Shown here: piece after piece, positions 1 to 7,656 of the stretch
Numbering within the stretch: position 1 is the first letter of the stretch
Layout of the letters: each line of letters opens with the position of its first letter
DNA from: Lactobacillus amylolyticus DSM 11664
GTDB taxonomy: Bacteria; Bacillota; Bacilli; Lactobacillales; Lactobacillaceae
DNA: 13,982 nucleotides
Assembly: GCF_000178475.1 (NCBI RefSeq)
Contig: NZ_ADNY01000032.1
Coordinates: 1 to 13,982, forward strand
Direction: 5' to 3'
Notes under the pieces: generated by a model
Databases searched by the model: none
The model's input: the letters and a program-made list of their open reading frames with translations, nothing else
What the model was told of the DNA's origin: nothing
Translations under genes and position numbers: made by a program

Positions 1-500
1 GCGCGGATGAATCTTGTCCAAATCATCAGAAGCGGTCAATGACAATCTGAGCATTAGGAAAGCAGGCTCTGACAATGTCTTGATAATAAAAGTTGAGATC
101 CATAGCGACTGTTTTTACGTTGGCTCTAGCCTCAGGAGCGAATTTGCCAAAGAACTTCAAAAGCGTCTTTTTGAACCGTGTTGAAGGAAGCATTGTTCTA
201 GCGGGCAATGCTGGTCATGGAGCGGTTTTGGCAAGAGCGGCAGAGGACTCTCTATTTAAATAAACGAATAATAATTGGCCGGCTGGCATTGGCAGCGAGA
301 TAGCGGCTCTCAGTTTTTAAGTGGCCATTGTGAATCAAATCCTTGGAGCTGCAGAAAGGACAGGCCGGCTGAAGCAAAACGGCCTGATAGATTTTCTGCT
401 TTCTGCCATCAAAAAAGCGATAAAAACAGTCTTTAAAAATAATATTTTGATCTTCAATATTAAGCGAAAATTTAAAATTTTTAGTGGAATAGATTTTTTA
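1..500 (-). pseudogene. ISL3-family transposase remnant (N-terminal half, several disruptions, runs off the window)
   Basis: Read leftward, conceptual translation in one frame from about 498 gives a zinc-ribbon N-terminus (CPFCSSKDLIHNGHLK, then RPIIIRLFK, a TAG at 252-254, then RVLCRSC), the usual start of ISL3-family transposases. It continues as NRSMTSIAR, a second TAG at 198-200, and NNASFNTVQK, which resembles the helix-turn-helix of that family. The match then jumps to another frame (about 150 down to 26) with KTVAMDLNFYYQDIV and AQIVIDRF, the start of the DDE catalytic domain, and is stopped by TGA at 26-28. The stretch between CRSC and NRSM is shorter than usual, so a deletion is likely. 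There are at least two nonsense codons and one or two frameshifts, so it cannot make transposase. No terminal inverted repeat was identified. The family call rests on recognised motifs and is fairly secure; the exact element is unknown. Confidence 0.8.
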
Positions 501-501
501 T

Positions 502-524
502 AAAAGAGGACTATATCCTCTTTT
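502..524. terminator. bidirectional hairpin terminator between the IS remnant and pepE
   Basis: A perfect 9-bp inverted repeat (AAAAGAGGA at 502-510, TCCTCTTTT at 516-524) has a 5-nt loop and is followed by more T residues on the plus strand and T-rich sequence on the minus strand. It would insulate the pepE promoter region from transcription through the IS remnant. Confidence 0.6.
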
Positions 525-594
525 TTTTGAAATAAAAAAACTGTTAACAGCTTATCACAGACATCAACAGGAAAAATTATAGAGCCACTTTTCT

Positions 595-623
595 TTTACT
601 TTAAATAAAATTAGGCATAAAAT
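595..623 (+). promoter_or_regulatory. probable sigma-A promoter of pepE
   Basis: The -35 candidate TTTACT (595-600) lies 17 nt from the -10 candidate TAAAAT (618-623), in AT-rich DNA. This leaves a leader of roughly 30 nt before the ATG at 663. A 10-bp perfect palindrome, CTGTTAACAG (541-550), lies about 45 bp upstream of the -35 and could be a regulator site, but nothing supports that beyond its symmetry. Confidence 0.5.
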
Positions 624-662
624 AGTAATTAATTTAAGAAAAGATTAAAAAGGAGATTTTTT

Positions 663-1979
663 ATGGCTCATGAATTAACTCTGCAAGAACTCGATGAGTT
701 TTCAAAAGAATTCAACGCAGATCCTCAAAATCAAGTTATTGCCCGCGCTGCTCAAAGAAGCGGCGTTCTTGAAGCTTCATATAATGAACGCGTTCAAGGT
801 GAATTAACTCGCGTATTTTCAACTGAATTAGATACTGACAATGTTACCAACCAAAAGCATTCTGGTCGTTGCTGGCTCTTTTCAGCATTAAACATTACTC
901 GTCACTTCTTTGGCAAGAAGTACAAGGCTAAGAACTTCACTTTCTCACAAGCTTACAACTTCTTCTGGGACAAGATCGAGCGGGCCAACATTTTTTACGA
1001 TCAAGTATTGAAGAATGCTGACAAGCCCCTTGACTCACGTGAAGTTAAGGCTGACTTAGACTTTGCTGGCAGCGATGGTGGTCAATTCCATATGGCTGCA
1101 GCTTTGATCGCTAAGTACGGTGTCGTTCCTTCATACGCAATGCCAGAAAATGCCAATACAAATGACACCACCGGCTTTGCTACTGCTTTGGGTGACAAGC
1201 TTAAGAAGGATACTCTTGTTTTGCGTAAGTTAAAACAAGAAGGCAAAGACGAAGAAATTGAAAAGACCCGCAAGAAATTCTTGAGCGAAGTTTACCGCAT
1301 GACTGCAATCGCAGTTGGTGAACCACCTAAGAAGTTTGACCTTGAATACCGTGATGATGATAAGAAGTATCATTTGGAAAAGAACTTAACTCCAACTGAA
1401 TTCTTGCACAAGTATTTAGGCGATTTGGACTTTGACGACTATGTTGTTTTGACAAACGCTCCTGACCACGAATACAACAAGCTTTACGGCCTTCCAGGTG
1501 AAGACAACGTCGAAGGTTCATACAGAATCAAGCTTTTAAACGTACCAATGGAATACTTGTCACAAGCAGCTATTGCTCAATTAAAAGATGGCGAAGCTGT
1601 TTGGTTTGGTAACGATGTTCTTCGTCAAATGGACCGTAAGACCGGTTACCTTGATACTAACCTTTACAAATTGAATGATTTGTTTGGCGTTAACCTTGAT
1701 ATGAGCAAGGCTGATCGTTTAAGAACCGGTGTAGGCATGGTTAGCCATGCTATGACTTTAGTTGGTGTCGATGAAGACAACGGCGACATTCGTCAATGGA
1801 AGGTAGAAAATTCTTGGGGTGATAAATCTGGTGCCAAGGGTTACTACGTTATGAACAACGATTGGTTCAACGACTATGTTTACGAAGTTGTTGTTCATAA
1901 GAAGTATTTGACTGCTGAGCAAAAGAAGCTTGCTGAAGGTGAAATTACTGACCTTCCACTTTGGGACTCATTAGCATAA
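663..1979 (+). CDS. pepE: cytoplasmic cysteine endopeptidase PepE (peptidase family C1, bleomycin-hydrolase type)
   Basis: At 438 residues it has the length of Lactobacillus PepE, a thiol endopeptidase of the PepC/bleomycin hydrolase group that cleaves imported oligopeptides in the cytoplasm. The papain-type residues are all visible: Gln64 (oxyanion hole) and Cys70 in NQKHSGRCW, His362 in SHAMTLVGVD, and Asn383 in VENSWGD. There is no signal peptide. The protein ends in WDSLA; PepC aminopeptidases of this family carry a slightly longer C-terminal tail that reaches into the active site, so this end fits endopeptidase activity (inference from family knowledge). The start is fixed by AAAGGAG at 648-654, 8 nt before ATG. 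The gene stands alone with its own promoter and terminator, convergent with oppF, and is a paralogue of the peptidase at 11890-13203. Confidence in the family is very high and in PepE as the orthologue high. Confidence 0.93.
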   Translation: MAHELTLQELDEFSKEFNADPQNQVIARAAQRSGVLEASYNERVQGELTRVFSTELDTDNVTNQKHSGRCWLFSALNITRHFFGKKYKAKNFTFSQAYNFFWDKIERANIFYDQVLKNADKPLDSREVKADLDFAGSDGGQFHMAAALIAKYGVVPSYAMPENANTNDTTGFATALGDKLKKDTLVLRKLKQEGKDEEIEKTRKKFLSEVYRMTAIAVGEPPKKFDLEYRDDDKKYHLEKNLTPTEFLHKYLGDLDFDDYVVLTNAPDHEYNKLYGLPGEDNVEGSYRIKLLNVPMEYLSQAAIAQLKDGEAVWFGNDVLRQMDRKTGYLDTNLYKLNDLFGVNLDMSKADRLRTGVGMVSHAMTLVGVDEDNGDIRQWKVENSWGDKSGAKGYYVMNNDWFNDYVYEVVVHKKYLTAEQKKLAEGEITDLPLWDSLA

Positions 1980-1998
1980 ATCAGAAGCATAAATCAGA
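1973..1998 (+). repeat. 13-bp tandem duplication spanning the pepE stop codon
   Basis: AGCATAAATCAGA occurs twice without a gap (1973-1985 and 1986-1998). The first copy contains the last codon and TAA stop of pepE. A slipped-strand duplication explains it; the coding sequence is unaffected because the stop is in the first copy. Confidence 0.85.
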
Positions 1999-2004
1999 AT
2001 TAAA

Positions 2005-2050
2005 ATACTAAAAAAGGCTTTGAGAATTTTTTCAAAGCCTTTTTTAGTAT
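2005..2050. terminator. strong bidirectional terminator shared by pepE and oppF
   Basis: A perfect 19-bp inverted repeat (2005-2023 with 2032-2050) encloses an 8-nt loop. The arms contain GGCTTTGA and TCAAAGCC flanked by runs of A and T, so each strand ends in a T-tract. It lies 25 nt after the pepE stop and about 110 nt after the oppF stop, so it can end transcripts from both sides. Confidence 0.92.
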
Positions 2051-2151
2051 CAAGATGTGTTCAACATCAAAAAACAAGTTTTTGTGTCCAAGGTTAGCTT
2101 GCTTGCTTCGCAATCAAGATGTGTTCAACATCAAAAAACAAGTTTTTGTGT
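2049..2151. repeat. pair of 39-bp perfect direct repeats downstream of oppF
   Basis: The same 39 bp occurs at 2049-2087 and 2113-2151, separated by 25 unrelated bp. Each copy contains the inner palindrome AAAAAC-AA-GTTTTT. Copy one overlaps the terminator by 2 bp; copy two runs almost to the oppF stop at 2158-2160. The unit does not recur elsewhere in the window. Confidence 0.9.
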
Positions 2152-2157
2152 TGAACA
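2122..2157 (-). other. hairpin at the 3' end of oppF
   Basis: TGTTCAACA (2122-2130) pairs perfectly with TGTTGAACA (2149-2157), just outside the inner AAAAAC/GTTTTT stem of the second repeat copy. Together they form a long imperfect hairpin that begins at the base next to the oppF stop codon. Read leftward, the inner stem is followed by a T-run (TTGTTTTTTG), so it may be an upstream weak terminator or an mRNA 3' stabiliser. The first repeat copy lacks the outer arm. Confidence 0.6.
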
Positions 2158-3099
2158 TCATTCATAACTTTCCGCTACCTTTTGATAATGCTCTACCTCA
2201 TCGTCACTGCATCTTACAAAGTGCCCTGGACGAATCTCGTGCATTGACCGCGGCTTGCCGTCCATTTCTTCTTTTTGAGCATCATAAGCGATTCTGTGCC
2301 GGTTTCTTTCAACCTCAGGATCAGGTACAGGCACAGCAGAAATTAAACTCTTAGTGTAGTCATGAAGCGGTTTGTTATAAACTGCATCAGCCGGACCAAC
2401 TTCCAGCAATTTACCGAAGTGCATAACCCCAATTCGATCAGAAATAAACTTAACCATTGATAAATCGTGGGCAATAAACAAATAGGTCAAACCATGCTTC
2501 TTCTGCAAATCGATCATCAAGTTAACAATTTGGGCCTGAATCGATACATCCAAAGCAGAAATTGGTTCATCGGCAACAATAAATTTTGGTTCTACTGCCA
2601 AAGCGCGAGCAATCCCAATTCTTTGTCTCTGACCACCAGAGAATTCGTGTGGGAAACGGCTGGCGTGACTATGGTTTAAACCGACAGTTTCAAGCAGTTC
2701 TTCAACCTTTTCTCGACGTTCTTCCTTGTTTTTCACCAAATGGTGAATATCCAGCCCTTCAGCGATAATATCTTCAACCGTCATTCTAGGGTTAAGTGAT
2801 GCATATGGATCCTGGAAAATCATTTGGGCATCCCGCCGGAAGGCCAATTTTTCTTCACGACTCTTTAAATTCTCAACATTCTTTCCTTCAAAAATTACTT
2901 CACCAGCCGTTGGTTTATAAAGCTGCAAAATTGAACGTCCGGTCGTTGTTTTCCCTGAACCTGATTCACCTACCAAACCAAAAGTTTCGCCTTCATAGAT
3001 ATCAAAACTAACATCGTCAACAGCCTTGGTGATTACGCGACCATTTTTAAAGTATTGCTTTAAATGCTTCACTTGCAAAAGCTTTTTCTTTTCTGGCAT
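2158..3099 (-). CDS. oppF: oligopeptide ABC transporter ATP-binding protein OppF
   Basis: This 313-residue protein is one of the two ATPases that power oligopeptide import through OppBC. Visible motifs are Walker A GESGSGKT (44-51), Q-loop FQDP (Gln96), signature SGGQRQR (154-160), Walker B FIVADEP (173-179, catalytic Glu178) and H-loop His211. The C-terminal oligopeptide-transporter extension (about 230-297) ends in PGHFVRC, with a single cysteine (Cys297). It acts on the cytoplasmic face as a heterodimer with OppD. The ATG at 3097-3099 is preceded by AAAGGAG (3106-3112, 6-nt spacing). It is the last gene of oppBCDF, 22 nt after oppD, and ends beside a repeat-derived hairpin. The F-type C-terminus and last position in the operon separate it from OppD. 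Confidence 0.95.
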   Translation of the reverse strand: MPEKKKLLQVKHLKQYFKNGRVITKAVDDVSFDIYEGETFGLVGESGSGKTTTGRSILQLYKPTAGEVIFEGKNVENLKSREEKLAFRRDAQMIFQDPYASLNPRMTVEDIIAEGLDIHHLVKNKEERREKVEELLETVGLNHSHASRFPHEFSGGQRQRIGIARALAVEPKFIVADEPISALDVSIQAQIVNLMIDLQKKHGLTYLFIAHDLSMVKFISDRIGVMHFGKLLEVGPADAVYNKPLHDYTKSLISAVPVPDPEVERNRHRIAYDAQKEEMDGKPRSMHEIRPGHFVRCSDDEVEHYQKVAESYE

Positions 3100-3121
3100 A
3101 AATATCTCCTTTCAGCTGTTA

Positions 3122-4174
3122 CTAGTTTTGCTCTACTTTATCTTGTTCTTGCATTAGCTTAAATTTCTTCCACCGTCTTTGAATTTCCAGAGGTGGTTCT
3201 ACCTTCGGTGCCCCTGGCGCAAGCAGCCAAGTAGCAGCATAATGCGTATCTGATACCTTAAAGAAAGGTGGTTTACGCTGTACGTCAATCTTCATCGCAT
3301 ATTTGTTTCTTGGAGCGAATGGATCGCCTTTTGGCGGATCAAGCAGATCTGGTGGCGTACCTGGAATTGATTCCAAAGTGTTGCTTTCCAAAGTAGGCAT
3401 TGAGTTAATCAGGCCCCAAGTATATGGATGCTGTGGGTTATAAAAGATTTCATCAACCGTGCCATACTCCATGAATTCACCGGCATACATAACGGCAACG
3501 CGATCGGCCATTCCGGCAACTACGCCCAAGTCGTGCGTGATGAAAATAATAGAAGTTTTAACCCGCTTTTGCAGACTCTTCATCAAGTCCAAAATTTCGG
3601 CCTGTACCGTTACGTCCAAAGCAGTTGTTGGTTCATCTGCCAGCAGAATCTCAGGTTCACAGATCAGTGCAATCGCAATCACGATTCTCTGCCGCATCCC
3701 ACCTGAAAATTGGTGCGGATATTCATTAATTCTTTCTTCGGCATTTGGAATACCTACGGCCTTCATCATTTCCAAGGCTTTGGCCCAAGCTTCCTTCTTT
3801 GAAGCTCCCTTATGTTTGATCAAAGGTTCCGCAATTTGTTGTCCAATTTTCATCGTTGGATCCAGTGAAGTCATCGGATCCTGGAAAATCATTGCAATTT
3901 CATTGCCACGAATCTTTTGCCATTCTTTTTCCGAAATATCCAGCAAATTTTTGCCATGGAAATCAATTTCGCCACCCATGATTTGCGCATTACGGGCAAG
4001 CAATCCGATAATCGAACGCGTAGTAACTGATTTTCCTGAACCTGATTCACCTACGATCGCTAACGTTTCACCTTCGTTTAAGTGGAAAGACACATTGCGA
4101 ATTGCCTTAACTTCACCAGCATAGGTGTGGAAGTCGATTTTCAAATTTTTAACATCTAAAATTCTCTTTGGCAT
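3122..4174 (-). CDS. oppD: oligopeptide ABC transporter ATP-binding protein OppD
   Basis: This 350-residue ATPase is the partner of OppF. Motifs are Walker A GESGSGKS (42-49), Q-loop Gln98, signature SGGMRQR (157-163), Walker B ILLADEP (176-182, catalytic Glu181) and His214 in ITHD. The C-terminal oligopeptide domain (about 270-320) carries PGTPPDLLDPPKGDPFAPRN. The four cysteines that many OppD/DppD proteins carry here are replaced by Asp284, Asn290, Asp297 and Thr315, so an iron-sulphur cluster cannot form at that site. A charged tail follows (330-350). The ribosome binding site AGGGAGG (4185-4191) lies 10 nt before ATG and overlaps the oppC stop codon (4190-4192), which suggests translational coupling to oppC. 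Confidence 0.95.
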   Translation of the reverse strand: MPKRILDVKNLKIDFHTYAGEVKAIRNVSFHLNEGETLAIVGESGSGKSVTTRSIIGLLARNAQIMGGEIDFHGKNLLDISEKEWQKIRGNEIAMIFQDPMTSLDPTMKIGQQIAEPLIKHKGASKKEAWAKALEMMKAVGIPNAEERINEYPHQFSGGMRQRIVIAIALICEPEILLADEPTTALDVTVQAEILDLMKSLQKRVKTSIIFITHDLGVVAGMADRVAVMYAGEFMEYGTVDEIFYNPQHPYTWGLINSMPTLESNTLESIPGTPPDLLDPPKGDPFAPRNKYAMKIDVQRKPPFFKVSDTHYAATWLLAPGAPKVEPPLEIQRRWKKFKLMQEQDKVEQN

Positions 4175-4189
4175 TTAGCTTCTGCCTCC

Positions 4190-5221
4190 CTATCTTTGTC
4201 CCTTAGGATCGAACGCATCACGTAAGCCATCACCTAATAAGTTGAAAGCAATCATCAAAATACAAAGGATAATTGCTGGATACCACATTTGATATGGCAA
4301 GAATTGGAAGTTCTTTTGACCTTCGTTAAGCAATACACCCAATGAAGTTTGAGGAGCTGTAATCCCAATTCCGATGAAGCTCAGGAATGCTTCGAAGAAG
4401 ATGGCACTTGGAATGGTGTACATCGTCTGAATAATGATGATACTTGAAAGGTTAGGAATTAAGTGCTTAATCGCAATCTTCCAACCTGATTCACCTAATG
4501 AACGTGCTGCTAAAATATATTCTTCATTCTTTAAACTCAAGGTCTCCGCCCTGATCTGCCGGGCCATTGTTGTCCAACTAGAAATGGCAATTGCCAAGAT
4601 AATTGAAGTAATACCTGGTTTTAAAACAATCAGCATCAAAACAACGATAATCAAATTAGGAACAGAGGAGATAATTTCAATAATCCGCTGCATGACGTTA
4701 TCGACTCCTCCGCCTTTCCATCCGGAAATTATTCCGTACGCGACTCCGATCGTCAGATCGAAGAAGGCAGCTACCAGCGCAACGATCAGTGAAATCTTAG
4801 TACCGTAAATAATTCTTTGGCCCAATGAACGACCTAAGTAATCCGTTCCGGCTAAGAAATATTTATTCTTCGGCACATTGTTTTGGGCATAAGCATCAAC
4901 CCATTGACCATTTTGTTTGATCTTGCCGTTCAAGCCATTAATGGCACTACAGCCTGGAACCTTAGCTGGCAAGTTGGCATATTGTGGATTGGATTTAACC
5001 AAAGTTGCCTTATTAATAAATGGCGTTGAGCCAAAAGCTATAACCACCATCAAAATAATTACAATCGCAGACAAAACCGCTGCTTTTCTTTGCTTGAATC
5101 TGATCCAAACGTTTTGACCAAATGAAAGTGCCGGACCCGCAATTTTTTCATTATCTTGAGCCTGACTCTTTGGTAATGGTTCAAAGGCATCTGGACTAAG
5201 TTTTAAATCTTTTTCATCCAT
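4190..5221 (-). CDS. oppC: oligopeptide ABC transporter permease OppC
   Basis: This 343-residue membrane protein forms the translocation pore with OppB. A long cytoplasmic N-terminus (1-44) precedes the first hydrophobic segment (about 48-66). A large external loop (67-120) leads to LAGTDYLGRSL (123-133), typical of OppC/DppC. Further membrane segments lie at about 143-166, 186-215, 258-285 and 312-332. The EAA loop that contacts the ATPases is at about 233-257 (EEYILAARSLGESGWKIAIK). The protein ends in LLGDGLRDAFDPKGQR, a usual OppC ending. ATG at 5219-5221 follows the oppB stop by 6 nt; its ribosome binding site GAGGA (5232-5236) lies inside the end of oppB. An overlapping ATG at 5226-5228 is out of frame and stops after four codons. 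Confidence 0.95.
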   Translation of the reverse strand: MDEKDLKLSPDAFEPLPKSQAQDNEKIAGPALSFGQNVWIRFKQRKAAVLSAIVIILMVVIAFGSTPFINKATLVKSNPQYANLPAKVPGCSAINGLNGKIKQNGQWVDAYAQNNVPKNKYFLAGTDYLGRSLGQRIIYGTKISLIVALVAAFFDLTIGVAYGIISGWKGGGVDNVMQRIIEIISSVPNLIIVVLMLIVLKPGITSIILAIAISSWTTMARQIRAETLSLKNEEYILAARSLGESGWKIAIKHLIPNLSSIIIIQTMYTIPSAIFFEAFLSFIGIGITAPQTSLGVLLNEGQKNFQFLPYQMWYPAIILCILMIAFNLLGDGLRDAFDPKGQR

Positions 5222-5227
5222 AGATCA

Positions 5228-6157
5228 TTAATCCTCGTTTCCAGCTAATCTAATTCTTGGGTCAATCAAGCCATAAACAATATCCGTGATCAGCAATACG
5301 ATGACCAATCCGATACAGTAGACCATCGTAATTCCCATAATTGTTGGGTAATCATTCGTCAAAATTGACTTAACAAATTGTTCCCCGATTCCAGGAATAT
5401 TGAAGATATTTTCAATAACCATTGAACCGGTCATCAAAGCTACCGCATATGGTCCAATTAAAGTAACCAGTGGGATAACTGAGTTACGCATTGCGTGCTT
5501 GCGGATAACTTCAATTCTGCTCAAACCTTTGGCCTTACCTAATTCAATATAGTCACTGCTTAAAGTATCAACCATGCTCGTTCTGATGAACCGCGCGGTT
5601 TCAGCTAATGGACCTACCGCCAAGGCGATGGTTGGCAAAATCGTTTCTGAAAATTGACCCCAGCCAGCGATTGGGAACCAACCTAATTTCAAACCGATGT
5701 AGTACTGCAGAAGAACTGCTAAAACGAAGTTAGGGACCGATTTACCAATAATTGCAAAAACAGTTGCTGTAGAATCAACCCATGTGCCTTGTCTCATTGC
5801 GGCAATTGCACCGATGATAACGCCCAAAACAACACCAAGAATTAAGGCTTGCAAACCTAATTGACAAGATGCACCTAGACGAGAGGCAATTAATGATGAA
5901 ACTGGCTGGTTGCTGTATTGGAAGGATGTTCCAAAATTACCATGGAGCATTCCTCCAATATAAATGAGATATTGCAACCAAACAGGTTTATTCAAACCAT
6001 ATTGCTCATTCATAATTTTTAACTGTGTTGGCGTCATCTTTGCTTCATTAGCATATGGAGAACCTGGCATTAATTTCATTAAGAAAAAGGTTGCCGTTGC
6101 TACAACAAACAAAGTGAGGATCATATATAAAATACGTTTCAATAAGTACTTAGCCAT
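5228..6157 (-). CDS. oppB: oligopeptide ABC transporter permease OppB
   Basis: This 309-residue permease pairs with OppC. The N-terminus KYLLKRILYMILTLFVVATA is the typical OppB/DppB first membrane helix (about 5-28), followed by the external PGSPY segment. Other hydrophobic helices lie at about 100-121, 131-157, 171-190, 227-250 and 273-297. The EAA loop is at about 202-229 (DYIELGKAKGLSRIEVIRKH). The end LIDPRIRL is a family hallmark. ATG at 6155-6157 is preceded by AGGGAG (6166-6171) at 8 nt. It is the first gene of the oppBCDF unit, behind its own extended -10 promoter and downstream of the guaB terminator. Confidence 0.95.
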   Translation of the reverse strand: MAKYLLKRILYMILTLFVVATATFFLMKLMPGSPYANEAKMTPTQLKIMNEQYGLNKPVWLQYLIYIGGMLHGNFGTSFQYSNQPVSSLIASRLGASCQLGLQALILGVVLGVIIGAIAAMRQGTWVDSTATVFAIIGKSVPNFVLAVLLQYYIGLKLGWFPIAGWGQFSETILPTIALAVGPLAETARFIRTSMVDTLSSDYIELGKAKGLSRIEVIRKHAMRNSVIPLVTLIGPYAVALMTGSMVIENIFNIPGIGEQFVKSILTNDYPTIMGITMVYCIGLVIVLLITDIVYGLIDPRIRLAGNED

Positions 6158-6214
6158 ATTAACAGCTCCCTATTTTTGTTTTAATCTTCACATCAATTTT
6201 TAATGTTCGGCCTA

Positions 6215-6242
6215 ATTATAGCAGAAAAATGGAAATTGTCTA
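6215..6242 (-). promoter_or_regulatory. promoter of oppBCDF (extended -10)
   Basis: On the minus strand TAGACA (6237-6242) is followed after 16 nt by a perfect TATAAT (6215-6220), with TGC just before it as an extended -10. The start of transcription would be near 6208, giving a leader of about 50 nt before oppB. It lies immediately downstream of the guaB terminator, so oppBCDF is probably a separate transcript. Confidence 0.82.
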
Positions 6243-6266
6243 AGAAAATAACATATTAATTAAAAA

Positions 6267-6301
6267 AATAAGAGAAAAGGATCAAATCCTTTTCTCTTAT
6301 T
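6267..6301 (-). terminator. guaB terminator
   Basis: A 16-bp perfect inverted repeat (6267-6282 with 6286-6301) has a 3-nt loop. Read leftward it is followed by a run of T (complement of 6262-6268). It lies 35 nt after the guaB stop. The reverse direction lacks an equally good T-tract, so it mainly serves guaB. Confidence 0.9.
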
Positions 6302-6336
6302 GCTTGCTATATCTACTATTAGCTATTTTATTTAAA

Positions 6337-7497
<1,161 letters not shown>

Positions 7498-7530
7498 CTA
7501 AATAATTCATTATTAACTTAAATTAGCTAT

Positions 7531-7559
7531 ACTTTACTAGTTGAATATATTTTGGTCAA
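7531..7559 (-). promoter_or_regulatory. probable guaB promoter
   Basis: TTGACC (7554-7559) and TAAAGT (7531-7536) are separated by 17 nt on the minus strand. The -35 is good and the -10 weak. The inferred leader is about 45 nt, too short for a purine riboswitch. Confidence 0.55.
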
Positions 7560-7570
7560 GTGCAAAAGAA

Positions 7571-7600
7571 AAGAAGCTAGAATATTTTTTCTAGCTTCTT
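7571..7600 (-). terminator. terminator after the second oppA gene
   Basis: AAGAAGCTAGAA (7571-7582) and TTCTAGCTTCTT (7589-7600) form a perfect 12-bp stem with a 6-nt loop. Leftward it is followed by TTCTTTTGC. It ends 57 nt past the stop of the oppA gene at 7657 and precedes the guaB promoter. Confidence 0.82.
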
Positions 7601-7656
7601 CTTTTATAGAAAGAGAGGATATGTGTTTAATAAATTGGTAGGTTAAAAATTGTTGT

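Noticed and set aside
26..208. A 60-codon minus-strand open frame that could be called a small gene
   Set aside because: Its protein matches the middle of an ISL3 transposase, it begins at a TTG created by a frameshift, and it lacks a ribosome binding site. It is part of the IS remnant.
321..503. A 60-codon plus-strand open frame left of pepE
   Set aside because: It is antisense to the recognisable transposase remnant, has no ribosome binding site and resembles nothing known.
2049..2151. CRISPR-like repeat pair
   Set aside because: There are only two repeats, one 25-bp gap, no cas genes and no third unit. The repeats carry A/T palindromes tied to the oppF 3' end.
3459..4124. A 221-codon open frame opposite oppD
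   Set aside because: It is the antisense shadow of a strongly conserved ATPase gene, with no ribosome binding site and no recognisable protein.
5214..5228. Four-codon open frame overlapping the oppB stop and oppC start
   Set aside because: An out-of-frame ATG that stops at once. It may be incidental to the tight spacing, and there is no sign of a leader peptide role.
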